In this document: piece after piece, positions 1-6,534 of the stretch
How positions within the stretch are numbered: position 1 is the stretch's first letter
How the letters are laid out: each line of letters starts with the position of its first letter
From: an uncultured Cellvibrio sp.
GTDB taxonomy: Bacteria > Pseudomonadota > Gammaproteobacteria > Pseudomonadales > Cellvibrionaceae
Assembly (NCBI GenBank): GCA_946886255.1
Contig: CAMPIG010000207.1
Location: 1 to 8,234 of the forward strand
DNA: 8,234 nt
Reading direction: 5' to 3'
Translations under genes and position numbers: made by a program
The notes under the pieces: generated by a model
What the model saw: the letters and a program-made list of their open reading frames with translations, nothing else
Databases searched by the model: none
Told to the model about the DNA's origin: nothing

Positions 1-1989
1 GCCAGTTGTATGCAGCAATTGGAACAGGAACTGCCTGATGCGGTTTTGATGGATTTACTTTTTCCGACCGAAGGTCGTTTAGCCAATCCAATGCCGGGCA
101 TCACGGCCTTGCAGGACATTCATCAACGGGGCGGAGAAGGAGTACCGGTGATTCTTATTTCTTCGCGCAGCGACCTCAATGCGCGCTTGCAAGCTTTACG
201 TGCAGGCGGTGCCGGTTATCTGACCAAACCACTGGATCTTCCAGCGCTGGTAAAAACATTGGTGGCCACTATCGAACAACACGAACCGGTTCACCGGGTC
301 ATGATTGTGGATGACGATCAGGCTGTAGCAGAATTCCACGCAAGTATTTTGCGCAATCAAGGGATGGAAGTAATGTGCGTCACCCGGGCCATGCACACCT
401 TCCAGCGCGCCGTGCAATTTAAACCGGCGCTGCTGATTCTCGATATGCATATGCCTGACATCAACGGTGTAGAACTGGCGATCCTATTACGCCAGGACCC
501 TCTGTTTACATTGTTGCCAATTATTTTCTTAACGGCTGATCACTCAGAAAGTCTGCATGAACGCATACACGCGCTGGGCGTCAATGGGTTACTGACGAAA
601 CCTGTTGAACCCGCAATCCTGGTACAGGAATGCCACACGGCACTGCACCATACCCAATTGCTCAAGAGTCGTATCGAGCAGGTTATTCGCAAACACGACA
701 ATCATCAGGTTACCCGTCATTTCCTGTTTGCGGCCATTGACAACGAATTGCAGCGCGCGCAAACCTCAGCGCAATCTGCGGCGGTTTACCACATTAGCGT
801 TGATCAACTGGATAAATTAGATAAAACCTACGGCTATTCCGGCATGGCCGAATTGCACAACGCATTTTGTGACCGTTTAGCCAATGTGATCGGCAGCCAG
901 GAGCAATGGGCAGCGATTGCCAATCTGACCGCCTGCGTATTGGTATCAGCGCGCACCACCGAACGCCATCAACAACGAGTCCGGCATATTATTCAGCGTC
1001 TCACCACTGATTCTTACACAGTTCAAAACGAAGAACGGGAGTTGCGTATTTGCGTCGGTGTCGCTTATTTGGATTCCATCAATCTCAGTGTGAACGATGT
1101 AATTTTTCAAGCGGAGAAGGCTCACGAATCCGCACAGCAATCCGACAGTGAAGATCTAGCAAACGATCTCGCCATATTAGCTGACGGCGCAAGGCTACAC
1201 GTTACGGAAACCAGTGCTATCAGCGAGCCTTTTGTTGATATTACTGACACACTGCCGCTGGATAAATTGGCGCTGTCTTATCAACCTGTGATGAATATCG
1301 AGAACAATAGCATCAATCATTATGATGTGTTGGTGCGTTGGCGGCGGGAGGATGGTGAACTCATCTCGGCGGCAAATTTTTTACACTGTATTGACAACCC
1401 AAAATTACTGGTGGAGCTGGATCGCTGGATTTTACAAAGTGCCGTCAATGCCATGATGGCCGACAGCAGCACGCGGGAAAGCGCCACATTGTTTTTGCAT
1501 CTTTCGGCTCACACATTGCAACAAAAATTATTTTTTTCCTTCGCAGCAAATCTGATGCGCAACACACGTTTGCGCGGCAACCGGCGTATCGTGTTTATTC
1601 TGGAGGAGGCCTGGGTTATCGCTGAAGCCTCAGCAGCCCGCACATTGGTTAAAGCCTTGCAGGATGCACAGTGCGGTGTTTGTCTGTCTCGCGCCGGTGA
1701 GTCGCCCGAGGTGCTGCACTTACTCGACGATCTCATGTTTGACTATGTCCGCCTCTCACCAGGATTGACCGGAAAACTGGCGGAGCATCAGGAAAGCGTC
1801 GCGCAAGTGGTTGCAATGGCGCAGACGCAAGGTAGTCGGGTCATCGCCACTCACATTGAAGACGCCCGTCATTTGGCTGCCTTGTGGCAACTCGGGGTAA
1901 CCCTCTTCCAAGGCTTTTTTATCCAGCCACCAAGTCATGTGTTTTATAAAAAGGATGAGCTGGCATATAACAAAATCCATGAAATTTGA
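1..1989 (+). CDS. Two-receiver response regulator with degenerate GGDEF and EAL domains (5' end missing)
   Basis: This is a cytoplasmic signalling protein whose beginning lies outside the window. The frame is open from base 1, and the ATG at 10 falls inside the first receiver domain, so it is not the true start. Counting from that ATG, receiver 1 shows the phospho-acceptor Asp15, Ser52 and Lys73. Receiver 2 (about 97-212) has the acidic DDD at 101-103, Asp145, Thr175 and Lys197, so both look able to accept phosphate. A GGDEF-like domain (about 235-380) has no GGDEF motif; residues near 305-310 read NLTACV. The EAL-like domain (about 420-645) reads DVL at 439-441 instead of EAL, HLS at 497 instead of NLS, SRAG at 560-563 instead of DDFG, and ATHIE at 613-617 instead of AEGVE. 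It keeps Glu532, Asp578 and QGFF at 634-637. It is therefore very probably neither cyclase nor phosphodiesterase. By analogy with FimX-type proteins it may bind c-di-GMP or act by protein contact, which is inference. The next gene converges on it after 20 bases. Confidence 0.9.
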   Translation, partial: ASCMQQLEQELPDAVLMDLLFPTEGRLANPMPGITALQDIHQRGGEGVPVILISSRSDLNARLQALRAGGAGYLTKPLDLPALVKTLVATIEQHEPVHRVMIVDDDQAVAEFHASILRNQGMEVMCVTRAMHTFQRAVQFKPALLILDMHMPDINGVELAILLRQDPLFTLLPIIFLTADHSESLHERIHALGVNGLLTKPVEPAILVQECHTALHHTQLLKSRIEQVIRKHDNHQVTRHFLFAAIDNELQRAQTSAQSAAVYHISVDQLDKLDKTYGYSGMAELHNAFCDRLANVIGSQEQWAAIANLTACVLVSARTTERHQQRVRHIIQRLTTDSYTVQNEERELRICVGVAYLDSINLSVNDVIFQAEKAHESAQQSDSEDLANDLAILADGARLHVTETSAISEPFVDITDTLPLDKLALSYQPVMNIENNSINHYDVLVRWRREDGELISAANFLHCIDNPKLLVELDRWILQSAVNAMMADSSTRESATLFLHLSAHTLQQKLFFSFAANLMRNTRLRGNRRIVFILEEAWVIAEASAARTLVKALQDAQCGVCLSRAGESPEVLHLLDDLMFDYVRLSPGLTGKLAEHQESVAQVVAMAQTQGSRVIATHIEDARHLAALWQLGVTLFQGFFIQPPSHVFYKKDELAYNKIHEI

Positions 1990-2009
1990 GATTGAACCGG
2001 CCCTTATCA

Positions 2010-2882
2010 TCAAAGTTCATCGCGCACACGCAGGAAACTGGCAAAACGCGGCAACTGGCTATTGGTTGTACCGAAATATTTGTAAGTAATCGTGCTGCCG
2101 ATTGGCGGCGGATCGGCGCGTTGCGCATCGCTGAAACCGGTGCCGATTTTAAAGCGACGCCGGTCCGGCATCTCCACCACCAGGGAACCCATCATGCCCG
2201 CATACTTCCCTTTGCCGGGAAGATGGGCAATTACCACGGCCTCAGCGTCTTCGTATGTCTTGAGTTTTAACAAATCATCCGAGCGGGCGGCGCGGTATAA
2301 AGACGCACCGCGATGCAACATCAACCCTTCACCACCCTGCGTAACGACTTGCTCCAGACCCTGCATCAAAGCCGTTCGATCCTTGACCTTATATTGCTCA
2401 ACCAATTGCAAGTGAGGAATAGCGTGCACTGTGATCAATTGCGTCAGTCGGGCGAGCCGTTCGTCGAATGTCAGATCTGGTACGGGTATATCAAACACCA
2501 TGTAACTCACCCGGCGCCATTGGTCATCATCCGGCCTTTGCTGCCTAACGGTGCCCGACAATACCTCAAATGTTCCTCGCCCCATCCATAACTCGCCATC
2601 CATAGGCACATCCGGAAAGTCAGCGGTAAACCAGGCCGGCGCCACAAACCGATTGCCTTGACGGGAGATGAGGTGTTGTCCATCCCAGTAGGCACGGACA
2701 CCATCCAGCTTTTCACTCACCCAATAGTCGCGCAGGTCAGTCTGATCGCTGTATACATTGGCAAGGAGTAATGCCGGAGCATCAGCCAATGCAGGTGAGA
2801 AAAGCAGCGCCAGCAGCAGACCGCTATAGATGAAGCGACAACAACGTGCAGCAAGTGAGGGGATGGGAGATGAGAATGACAT
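2010..2882 (-). CDS. Exported minimal ATP-dependent DNA ligase (Lig E type)
   Basis: This 290-residue enzyme would seal nicks in duplex DNA using ATP through a lysyl-AMP intermediate. Residues 1-33 form a signal peptide: a basic stretch (RCCR), a hydrophobic core and an ALA-DA cleavage site, so it should act in the periplasm. The nucleotidyltransferase domain follows: motif I is KLDGVR with Lys58 as the adenylated residue, motif Ia SRQGNR at 73-78, motif III DGELW at 95-99, motif IIIa YMVFDI at 127-132, motif IV EGLMLH at 185-190, and motif V LLKLK ending at Lys208. A compact OB domain (about 212-290) ends with the family's LPRFASFLRVR. There is no extra DNA-binding domain, which matches Lig E. 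The ATG at 2882 is supported by AAGGAAGGA (2888-2896), five bases upstream. Family proposals for its role include DNA uptake, biofilm or extracellular DNA; nothing here selects among them. No competence gene is adjacent. It is transcribed away from argD. Confidence 0.93.
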   Translation of the reverse strand: MSFSSPIPSLAARCCRFIYSGLLLALLFSPALADAPALLLANVYSDQTDLRDYWVSEKLDGVRAYWDGQHLISRQGNRFVAPAWFTADFPDVPMDGELWMGRGTFEVLSGTVRQQRPDDDQWRRVSYMVFDIPVPDLTFDERLARLTQLITVHAIPHLQLVEQYKVKDRTALMQGLEQVVTQGGEGLMLHRGASLYRAARSDDLLKLKTYEDAEAVVIAHLPGKGKYAGMMGSLVVEMPDRRRFKIGTGFSDAQRADPPPIGSTITYKYFGTTNSQLPRFASFLRVRDEL

Positions 2883-3024
2883 GGTTATCCTTCCTTGACA
2901 GATTGTGGATGATCAAACGGCACAAGATCCCTTGCTCCGCGAGCAGGCAGTCTAAAAGCCAAGCCGTGAAATGTCACCCCTCAATTATTGTGCAAAAAGC
3001 CAACCCGAATTCCTGACCGGTGAT

Positions 3025-3051
3025 TTGCCAATCCGGCCGTTTGCTTATACT
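3025..3051 (+). promoter_or_regulatory. Candidate sigma70 promoter for argD
   Basis: TTGCCA (3025-3030) resembles a -35 box and TATACT (3046-3051) a -10 box. The spacer is 15 bases, shorter than ideal; reading the -35 as TTTGCC from 3024 gives 16. Transcription would start near 3058 and leave a leader of about 145 bases before argD. No convincing ArgR operator was found by eye. The rest of the 2883-3202 region holds the ligase ribosome-binding site at its left end and the two hairpins listed next. No clear promoter for the ligase could be assigned. Confidence 0.5.
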
Positions 3052-3073
3052 ATTGCCGCCTTAGTCTTTCCCG

Positions 3074-3104
3074 CAGGCAGCCCAGATGCTGCCTGTTTTG
3101 TTTT
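3074..3104 (+). terminator. Intrinsic terminator-like hairpin 1 in the argD leader
   Basis: CAGGCAGC (3074-3081) pairs perfectly with GCTGCCTG (3088-3095) around a six-base loop, and TTTTGTTTT follows at once (3096-3104). This is the classic form of a rho-independent terminator. There is no forward gene between it and the candidate promoter at 3025-3051. It therefore either ends a very short leader transcript or works as an attenuator for argD. It might also block read-through from farther left. Confidence 0.7.
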
Positions 3105-3136
3105 AGACTCTCTGGTTTATATCCCATTTCACCTGA

Positions 3137-3179
3137 CAAAAGCCTGTTCCTGTAACGGGCTTTTGGCGGTTTTGTTTTT
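3137..3179 (+). terminator. Terminator-like hairpin 2 in the argD leader
   Basis: CAAAAGCC (3137-3144) pairs with GGCTTTTG (3158-3165). The stem continues inward through a T-G wobble and three Watson-Crick pairs to a five-base loop (3149-3153), giving about twelve base pairs. Four bases (GCGG) separate the stem from TTTTGTTTTT (3170-3179), so the U-tract is slightly displaced from the ideal. It ends 23 bases before the argD start codon. It may act together with hairpin 1 as a tandem terminator or attenuator. Confidence 0.6.
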
Positions 3180-3202
3180 GATACTTTTGCGTGGAGATTG
3201 TG

Positions 3203-4366
3203 ATGGCAACGCTGATGAACACATACGGCACCAGAACCCTGACCCTGACCAAGGGTACGGGCAGCCGAGTGTGGGATGATCAAGGCAAATCCTATCTGGA
3301 CGCCATCAGCGGCATTGCTGTGTGCGGCCTGGGTCATGCCCATCCGGCAGTGACTGCCGCCATCAGCCAACAGGCAGCCACGCTCCTGCACGTATCCAAC
3401 CTGTACAATATTCCCCAACAACAACGGCTGGCGGATTTGCTGATCGAGCAATCCGGCATGCAGAAAGCGTTTTTCTCCAACTCGGGCGCTGAAGCCAACG
3501 AAGCGGCCATCAAGATTGCGCGTAAATATGGCAATGACAAAGGCGTGAAAAACCCTTCTATCATCGTCATGGCTAATAGCTTCCATGGCCGGACATTGGC
3601 AACCCTGAGCGCTACCGGTAACAGCAAGGTCCAGATCGGTTTTGAACCCCTGGTGGAAGGTTTTATCCGCGTTCCCTATAACGATGTGGCCGCCGTCAAG
3701 GCCGCTGCCGATGAACACGCCAATATCGTCGCCATTCTGGTTGAACCGGTTCAGGGCGAGGGCGGTGTACGAGTACCGGCGTCAGATTACCTGAATCAGT
3801 TGCGCACCATCTGCGATACGCGGGATTGGTTGTTGATGCTGGACGAGATCCAGACTGGCAATGGGCGCACCGGAACTTATTTTGCCTTTCAACACAACGG
3901 CATATTGCCGGACGTCGTCACCACCGCCAAAGGGCTGGGTAACGGCATGCCGATCGGCGCTTGTCTTGCAGCCGGAAAAGCGGCCGATGTGTTACAGCCG
4001 GGGAACCATGGGACGACTTTTGGCGGCAATCCGTTGGCATGCAGCGCCGGTATCGCCGTGATCGAAACCCTGAAAGCGGAAAATCTGGTCGCACGAGCCA
4101 AACACTTGGGCGAGAAATTATTGGCCGATTTTAAAACAGCCCTGGCTGGCAATGCCAAAGTCGTCGAGATCCGTGGCAAGGGCCTGATGATCGGTATCGA
4201 ATTAAATGCACCCTGTCCTGAGCTGGTCGAGAAAGGCCGCGCAAAAGGACTCCTGATTAACGTAACTTCCGTCAATACCATTCGCTTACTGCCGACGTTT
4301 ATCCTGACTGATGCAGAAGCGGAGGAACTGGTCACGAAAGTGGTCGAACTGGTGACGGAGTTTTAA
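3203..4366 (+). CDS. argD: Acetylornithine aminotransferase
   Basis: ArgD is a cytoplasmic PLP enzyme that makes N-acetylornithine from N-acetylglutamate semialdehyde using glutamate, the fourth step of arginine synthesis. Many ArgD proteins also serve lysine synthesis as succinyl-diaminopimelate aminotransferase. The 387-residue product has the expected length. Visible class III aminotransferase landmarks are NSGAEAN at 93-99, Phe127-His128 that stack near the cofactor ring, Glu181 in EPVQGEGG, LDEIQTG with Asp214 and Gln217, the Schiff-base Lys243 in TTAKGLGNG, and Thr272 in the phosphate-binding HGTTFGGNP. The ATG at 3203 is chosen because GGAG (3193-3196) lies six bases upstream. In-frame GTG codons at 3191 and 3200 are less likely because 3191 precedes that site. 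argF follows after 86 bases in the same direction, which fits an arginine operon. The leader contains two terminator-like hairpins. The gene could be confused with astC/aruC, but the argF neighbour favours biosynthesis. Confidence 0.95.
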   Translation: MATLMNTYGTRTLTLTKGTGSRVWDDQGKSYLDAISGIAVCGLGHAHPAVTAAISQQAATLLHVSNLYNIPQQQRLADLLIEQSGMQKAFFSNSGAEANEAAIKIARKYGNDKGVKNPSIIVMANSFHGRTLATLSATGNSKVQIGFEPLVEGFIRVPYNDVAAVKAAADEHANIVAILVEPVQGEGGVRVPASDYLNQLRTICDTRDWLLMLDEIQTGNGRTGTYFAFQHNGILPDVVTTAKGLGNGMPIGACLAAGKAADVLQPGNHGTTFGGNPLACSAGIAVIETLKAENLVARAKHLGEKLLADFKTALAGNAKVVEIRGKGLMIGIELNAPCPELVEKGRAKGLLINVTSVNTIRLLPTFILTDAEAEELVTKVVELVTEF

Positions 4367-4370
4367 CCAG

Positions 4371-4394
4371 GTGCGGGAGTTCTTCATCCCGCAC
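4371..4394 (+). promoter_or_regulatory. Stem-loop in the argD-argF spacer (first of two)
   Basis: GTGCGGGA (4371-4378) and TCCCGCAC (4387-4394) form a perfect eight-base stem with an eight-base loop, starting five bases after the argD stop codon. No T-run follows, so it does not look like an intrinsic terminator. An mRNA-stabilising or processing hairpin is a reasonable reading, but that is inference. Confidence 0.55.
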
Positions 4395-4404
4395 TGTAAT
4401 GAAA

Positions 4405-4433
4405 GAGCGCGAGCAGGTTTTTCTTTCGCGCTC
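4405..4433 (+). promoter_or_regulatory. Stem-loop just upstream of argF (second of two)
   Basis: GAGCGCGA (4405-4412) pairs with TCGCGCTC (4426-4433) around a 13-base loop that contains TTTTT. The stem ends 19 bases before the argF ATG, just upstream of its weak ribosome-binding region. A competing pairing of GAAAG (4401-4405) with CTTTC (4423-4427) is possible. Whether it affects argF translation cannot be decided from the sequence. Confidence 0.5.
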
Positions 4434-4452
4434 CGTAGAAGAGTAGGCAATT

Positions 4453-5370
4453 ATGGTTCCCTCAAAGGCACCGAGACATTTTTTAACTCTCAACGATATT
4501 TCGCGCGATGAGCTCAACCACATCATCCAGCGCGCGATAGAACTCAAATCCCTGCAACGCAAAGGTCAATCGCCCGAGCTATTCAAAAACAAAGTGCTGG
4601 GCATGATCTTCGAAAAGTCATCCACCCGCACCCGCGTTTCCTTTGAATCCGGTATGGCACAGATGGGCGGCCAGGCGATTTTTTTATCGACCAAAGATTC
4701 ACAACTCGGCCGCGGCGAACCCATTGAAGACGCAGCGCGCTGCATCTCCAGCATGGTGGATATGGTGATGATCCGCACCTTTGCCCACAACACCGTGCAA
4801 CGCTTCGCCGATTACTCCCGCGTACCGGTCATCAACGGCTTGACTGACGATTTTCATCCCTGCCAATTGTTGGCTGATATTCAAACCTTTGTTGAGCAAC
4901 GCGGCTCAATGAGCGGCAAAGTGGTTGCCTGGGTGGGTGACGGCAACAACATGTGCAAAACCTACATCCAGGCTGCCGCACTGTGTGATTTTGAATTGCG
5001 CATCGCCTGCCCTAAAGGTTTTACACCGCGCAGTGATCTGGTGGAAGCCCATGCGGATCGCGTCAAGCTTTGTGCCACCCCACAGGAAGCGGTTGCCGGT
5101 GCTGATCTGGTGGTTACCGATACCTGGGCATCTATGGGCCAGGAAGAACAGAAGAAAGAACGCGAGTTGATTTTCTCCGGTTATCAGGTCAATCGTGAAT
5201 TGATGAACCACGCTAATACTGATGCATTATTTATGCATTGTTTGCCGGCGTATCGCGGTAAAGAAGTCAGTGCGGAATTGATGGATGATGTGAATGCTAT
5301 CGTGTGGGAAGAAGCGGAAAATCGTTTGCATGCGCAGAAAGCATTGATGGAGTTTTTGTTTAATCAATAA
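4453..5370 (+). CDS. argF: Ornithine carbamoyltransferase
   Basis: This enzyme joins carbamoyl phosphate and ornithine to give citrulline, the sixth step of arginine synthesis, in the cytoplasm. The 305-residue length is typical of the anabolic enzyme. The carbamoyl-phosphate domain has STRTR at 57-61 and HPCQ at 134-137. The ornithine domain has WVGDGNN at 159-165, Asp222 followed by SMG at 226-228, and the catalytic HCLP at 261-264. The start at 4453 is the natural one: RHFLTL follows after seven residues, as in relatives. Its ribosome-binding site is weak; the best match is TAGG five bases upstream (4444-4447), preceded by AGAAGAG. The gene is probably co-transcribed with argD, though two hairpins lie in the 86-base spacer. 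The anabolic rather than catabolic (arcB) role is inferred from argD next door and the absence of arcA or arcC. Confidence 0.96.
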   Translation: MVPSKAPRHFLTLNDISRDELNHIIQRAIELKSLQRKGQSPELFKNKVLGMIFEKSSTRTRVSFESGMAQMGGQAIFLSTKDSQLGRGEPIEDAARCISSMVDMVMIRTFAHNTVQRFADYSRVPVINGLTDDFHPCQLLADIQTFVEQRGSMSGKVVAWVGDGNNMCKTYIQAAALCDFELRIACPKGFTPRSDLVEAHADRVKLCATPQEAVAGADLVVTDTWASMGQEEQKKERELIFSGYQVNRELMNHANTDALFMHCLPAYRGKEVSAELMDDVNAIVWEEAENRLHAQKALMEFLFNQ

Positions 5371-5394
5371 GCGTTTCAAAGTACTTCGTAGTCC

Positions 5395-5502
5395 GTTTGT
5401 CATTAGGCCTTTTTGTTTCGAAAACGCATGAATACATCCCTGTAGCTCCTTCAAGTCGTCCGTGACTTGAAGGTTTCGAAACAAAAAGGCCTAACGCCAA
5501 AC
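5395..5502. repeat. Large inverted repeat with a nested hairpin after argF
   Basis: The left arm 5403-5423 and right arm 5474-5494 are perfect 21-base inverted copies, containing AGGCCT, a TTTTTG run and TTTCGAAA. Allowing two mismatches, the arms extend outward to 29 bases (5395-5423 and 5474-5502, ending GTTTG and CAAAC). Inside, CCTTCAAGTC (5448-5457) and GACTTGAAGG (5464-5473) form a second perfect ten-base stem with a six-base loop, abutting the right outer arm. The left interior carries TACATCCCTGTA (5433-5444). No target-site duplication or coding capacity is visible. The element lies between convergent genes. A dispersed palindromic repeat of MITE or BIME type is the likeliest identity. 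A bidirectional transcription barrier is possible, but no poly-T tract follows the outer stem. Confidence 0.8.
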
Positions 5503-5529
5503 TCGCATTGTGCGAACGTCTATTTTTTG
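5503..5529 (+). terminator. Weak candidate terminator for argF
   Basis: TCGCA (5503-5507) and TGCGA (5511-5515) form a short perfect stem with a three-base loop. A TTTTTT run starts about seven bases after the stem (from 5523). The distance makes this a poor intrinsic terminator. It is recorded because it is the only hairpin plus T-run after argF on the forward strand. Confidence 0.25.
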
Positions 5530-5541
5530 CCCCTTCAGTTT

Positions 5542-6363
5542 TTACTTCGACGAACCCTTTTTCATCATTTCTCCCAAACCCGCACCCACCATCGCTACTC
5601 CACCCTGTACCCAGCCACCGTCCACCGGCACGATAGCGCCCGTAATGTAGCTCGCCATATCGGAGGCAAGAAACAGACAGGCATTAGCAATGTCTTGCGG
5701 CGTGCCCATGCGTTTTAAAGGAACTGAGTTAACCACGGCGTGACGTACAGCATCAGTAGGCGCAAGGCGTTTCATACCTTCGGTGCCATCAATGGGTCCT
5801 GGGATGACCGAATTGATGCGAATACCTTCGCCACCCCATTCCAGGGCGAGCGTGCGCGTGATCATGTCGACGCCGGCTTTGGCGGCGCAGACGTGGGATT
5901 GTGCGGGCATGGGAATAATGGCTTGCGGGGCTGAAATATTGATGATGGCTGCACCGGGTTTTTGCAGATAAGGATAAACCGCCTGCATAACATGGAAGGT
6001 GCCGAGCAAATCAATCTCGATCACTGAACGAAACCCATTGGCAGACATGCCAGTAGCTAATGCAGGGAAATTTCCGGCAGCGCCAGAAATCACCACAGAA
6101 AAATCTCCCCAGGCTTTATGAATTGAAGCGATCCCGTCGTTGATCGCTTGTGCCTCACGCACATCCGCCGTAAAACCCATTGCATCTGCCGCGCCGAGTT
6201 TTTTTAATGAAGCAAGGGTATCGTCTACTTTTTCTTGTGAACGGCTGGCGACGGCAACCTTTGCTCCTGCTCGTGCAAAAGCTTCGGCAATACCGCGATT
6301 AATGCCACTGGTACCGCCAATAACCACCACCACTTTTTCAACAAAATCAAATGTTAAATTCAT
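5542..6363 (-). CDS. Short-chain dehydrogenase, probable 2,4-dienoyl-CoA reductase
   Basis: The 273-residue protein is a classical-length SDR with a Rossmann fold. The glycine motif reads GGTSGINRG at 16-24, with Asn22 where the third glycine of TGxxxGIG usually sits. Arg41 after the second strand suggests NADP(H). SGAAGNF spans 93-99, Ser144 is present, and the catalytic Lys162 lies in CAAKAGVD. The Tyr of YxxxK is replaced by Val158. Loss of this Tyr, with AAGNF, IDLLGTF (Asp118) and PGPIDGTEG (188-196), matches the peroxisomal-type dienoyl-CoA reductases (DECR2-like) as I recall them. It would reduce 2,4-dienoyl-CoA from unsaturated fatty acids. The ATG at 6363 is chosen over upstream in-frame ATGs because AAAGGAAAAG lies just before it and the SDR fold begins within eight residues. 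A small peptide gene lies 48 bases upstream. An enoyl-CoA isomerase-like gene precedes both on the same strand. Reductase assignment is family inference; SDR membership is certain. Confidence 0.88.
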   Translation of the reverse strand: MNLTFDFVEKVVVVIGGTSGINRGIAEAFARAGAKVAVASRSQEKVDDTLASLKKLGAADAMGFTADVREAQAINDGIASIHKAWGDFSVVISGAAGNFPALATGMSANGFRSVIEIDLLGTFHVMQAVYPYLQKPGAAIINISAPQAIIPMPAQSHVCAAKAGVDMITRTLALEWGGEGIRINSVIPGPIDGTEGMKRLAPTDAVRHAVVNSVPLKRMGTPQDIANACLFLASDMASYITGAIVPVDGGWVQGGVAMVGAGLGEMMKKGSSK

Positions 6364-6411
6364 GACTTTTCCTTTTACAGGTTTCATCATGACCAAACAG
6401 GATCAAGAAAG

Positions 6412-6534
6412 TTATTCATGCGTGCAACTGACATAAACACCTGCTGTGTTTTCGCAGTCCGTTGTCCAACCATATACTACGACTGCACCAGTCAATAACA
6501 CTACACTCAATAAAGCTGCTTTAAGTATTTTCAT
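6412..6534 (-). CDS. 40-residue small exported or membrane peptide, unknown function
   Basis: This frame encodes 40 residues. It starts MKILKAALL, continues with a hydrophobic stretch of about 16 residues (6-21), then VYGWTTD, and ends with a short polar tail. Cys27 and Cys37 lie in the tail and could form a disulfide outside the membrane. The start is strongly supported: AAAAGGTGGTG lies just upstream (about 6538-6548), five to nine bases from the ATG, which is a better ribosome-binding site than most genes here have. It stops 48 bases before the dehydrogenase start, so co-transcription is likely. Its G+C is about 40 percent, lower than its neighbours. I do not recognise the family. It could be a single-span membrane peptide or a secreted peptide after cleavage. 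A toxin or lysis peptide is conceivable but unsupported. Confidence 0.6.
   Translation of the reverse strand: MKILKAALLSVVLLTGAVVVYGWTTDCENTAGVYVSCTHE

Noticed and set aside
3050..3718. 222-codon reverse-strand open frame over argD.
   Set aside because: It is a shadow of argD, which has complete family motifs on the forward strand; the translation resembles no protein.
5402..5495. Integron attC-like core sites: ATTAGGC on the left arm and GCCTAAC on the right arm.
   Set aside because: The boxes are in inside-out order compared with attC (RYYYAAC should come first), the left box departs from GTTRRRY, and there is no cassette or integrase gene. They follow from the inverted repeat itself.
6364..6396. 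Upstream in-frame ATG codons for the dehydrogenase (start at 6396).
   Set aside because: The stretch before Met at 6363 has no SDR similarity, and a good ribosome-binding site lies inside it, directly before 6363.
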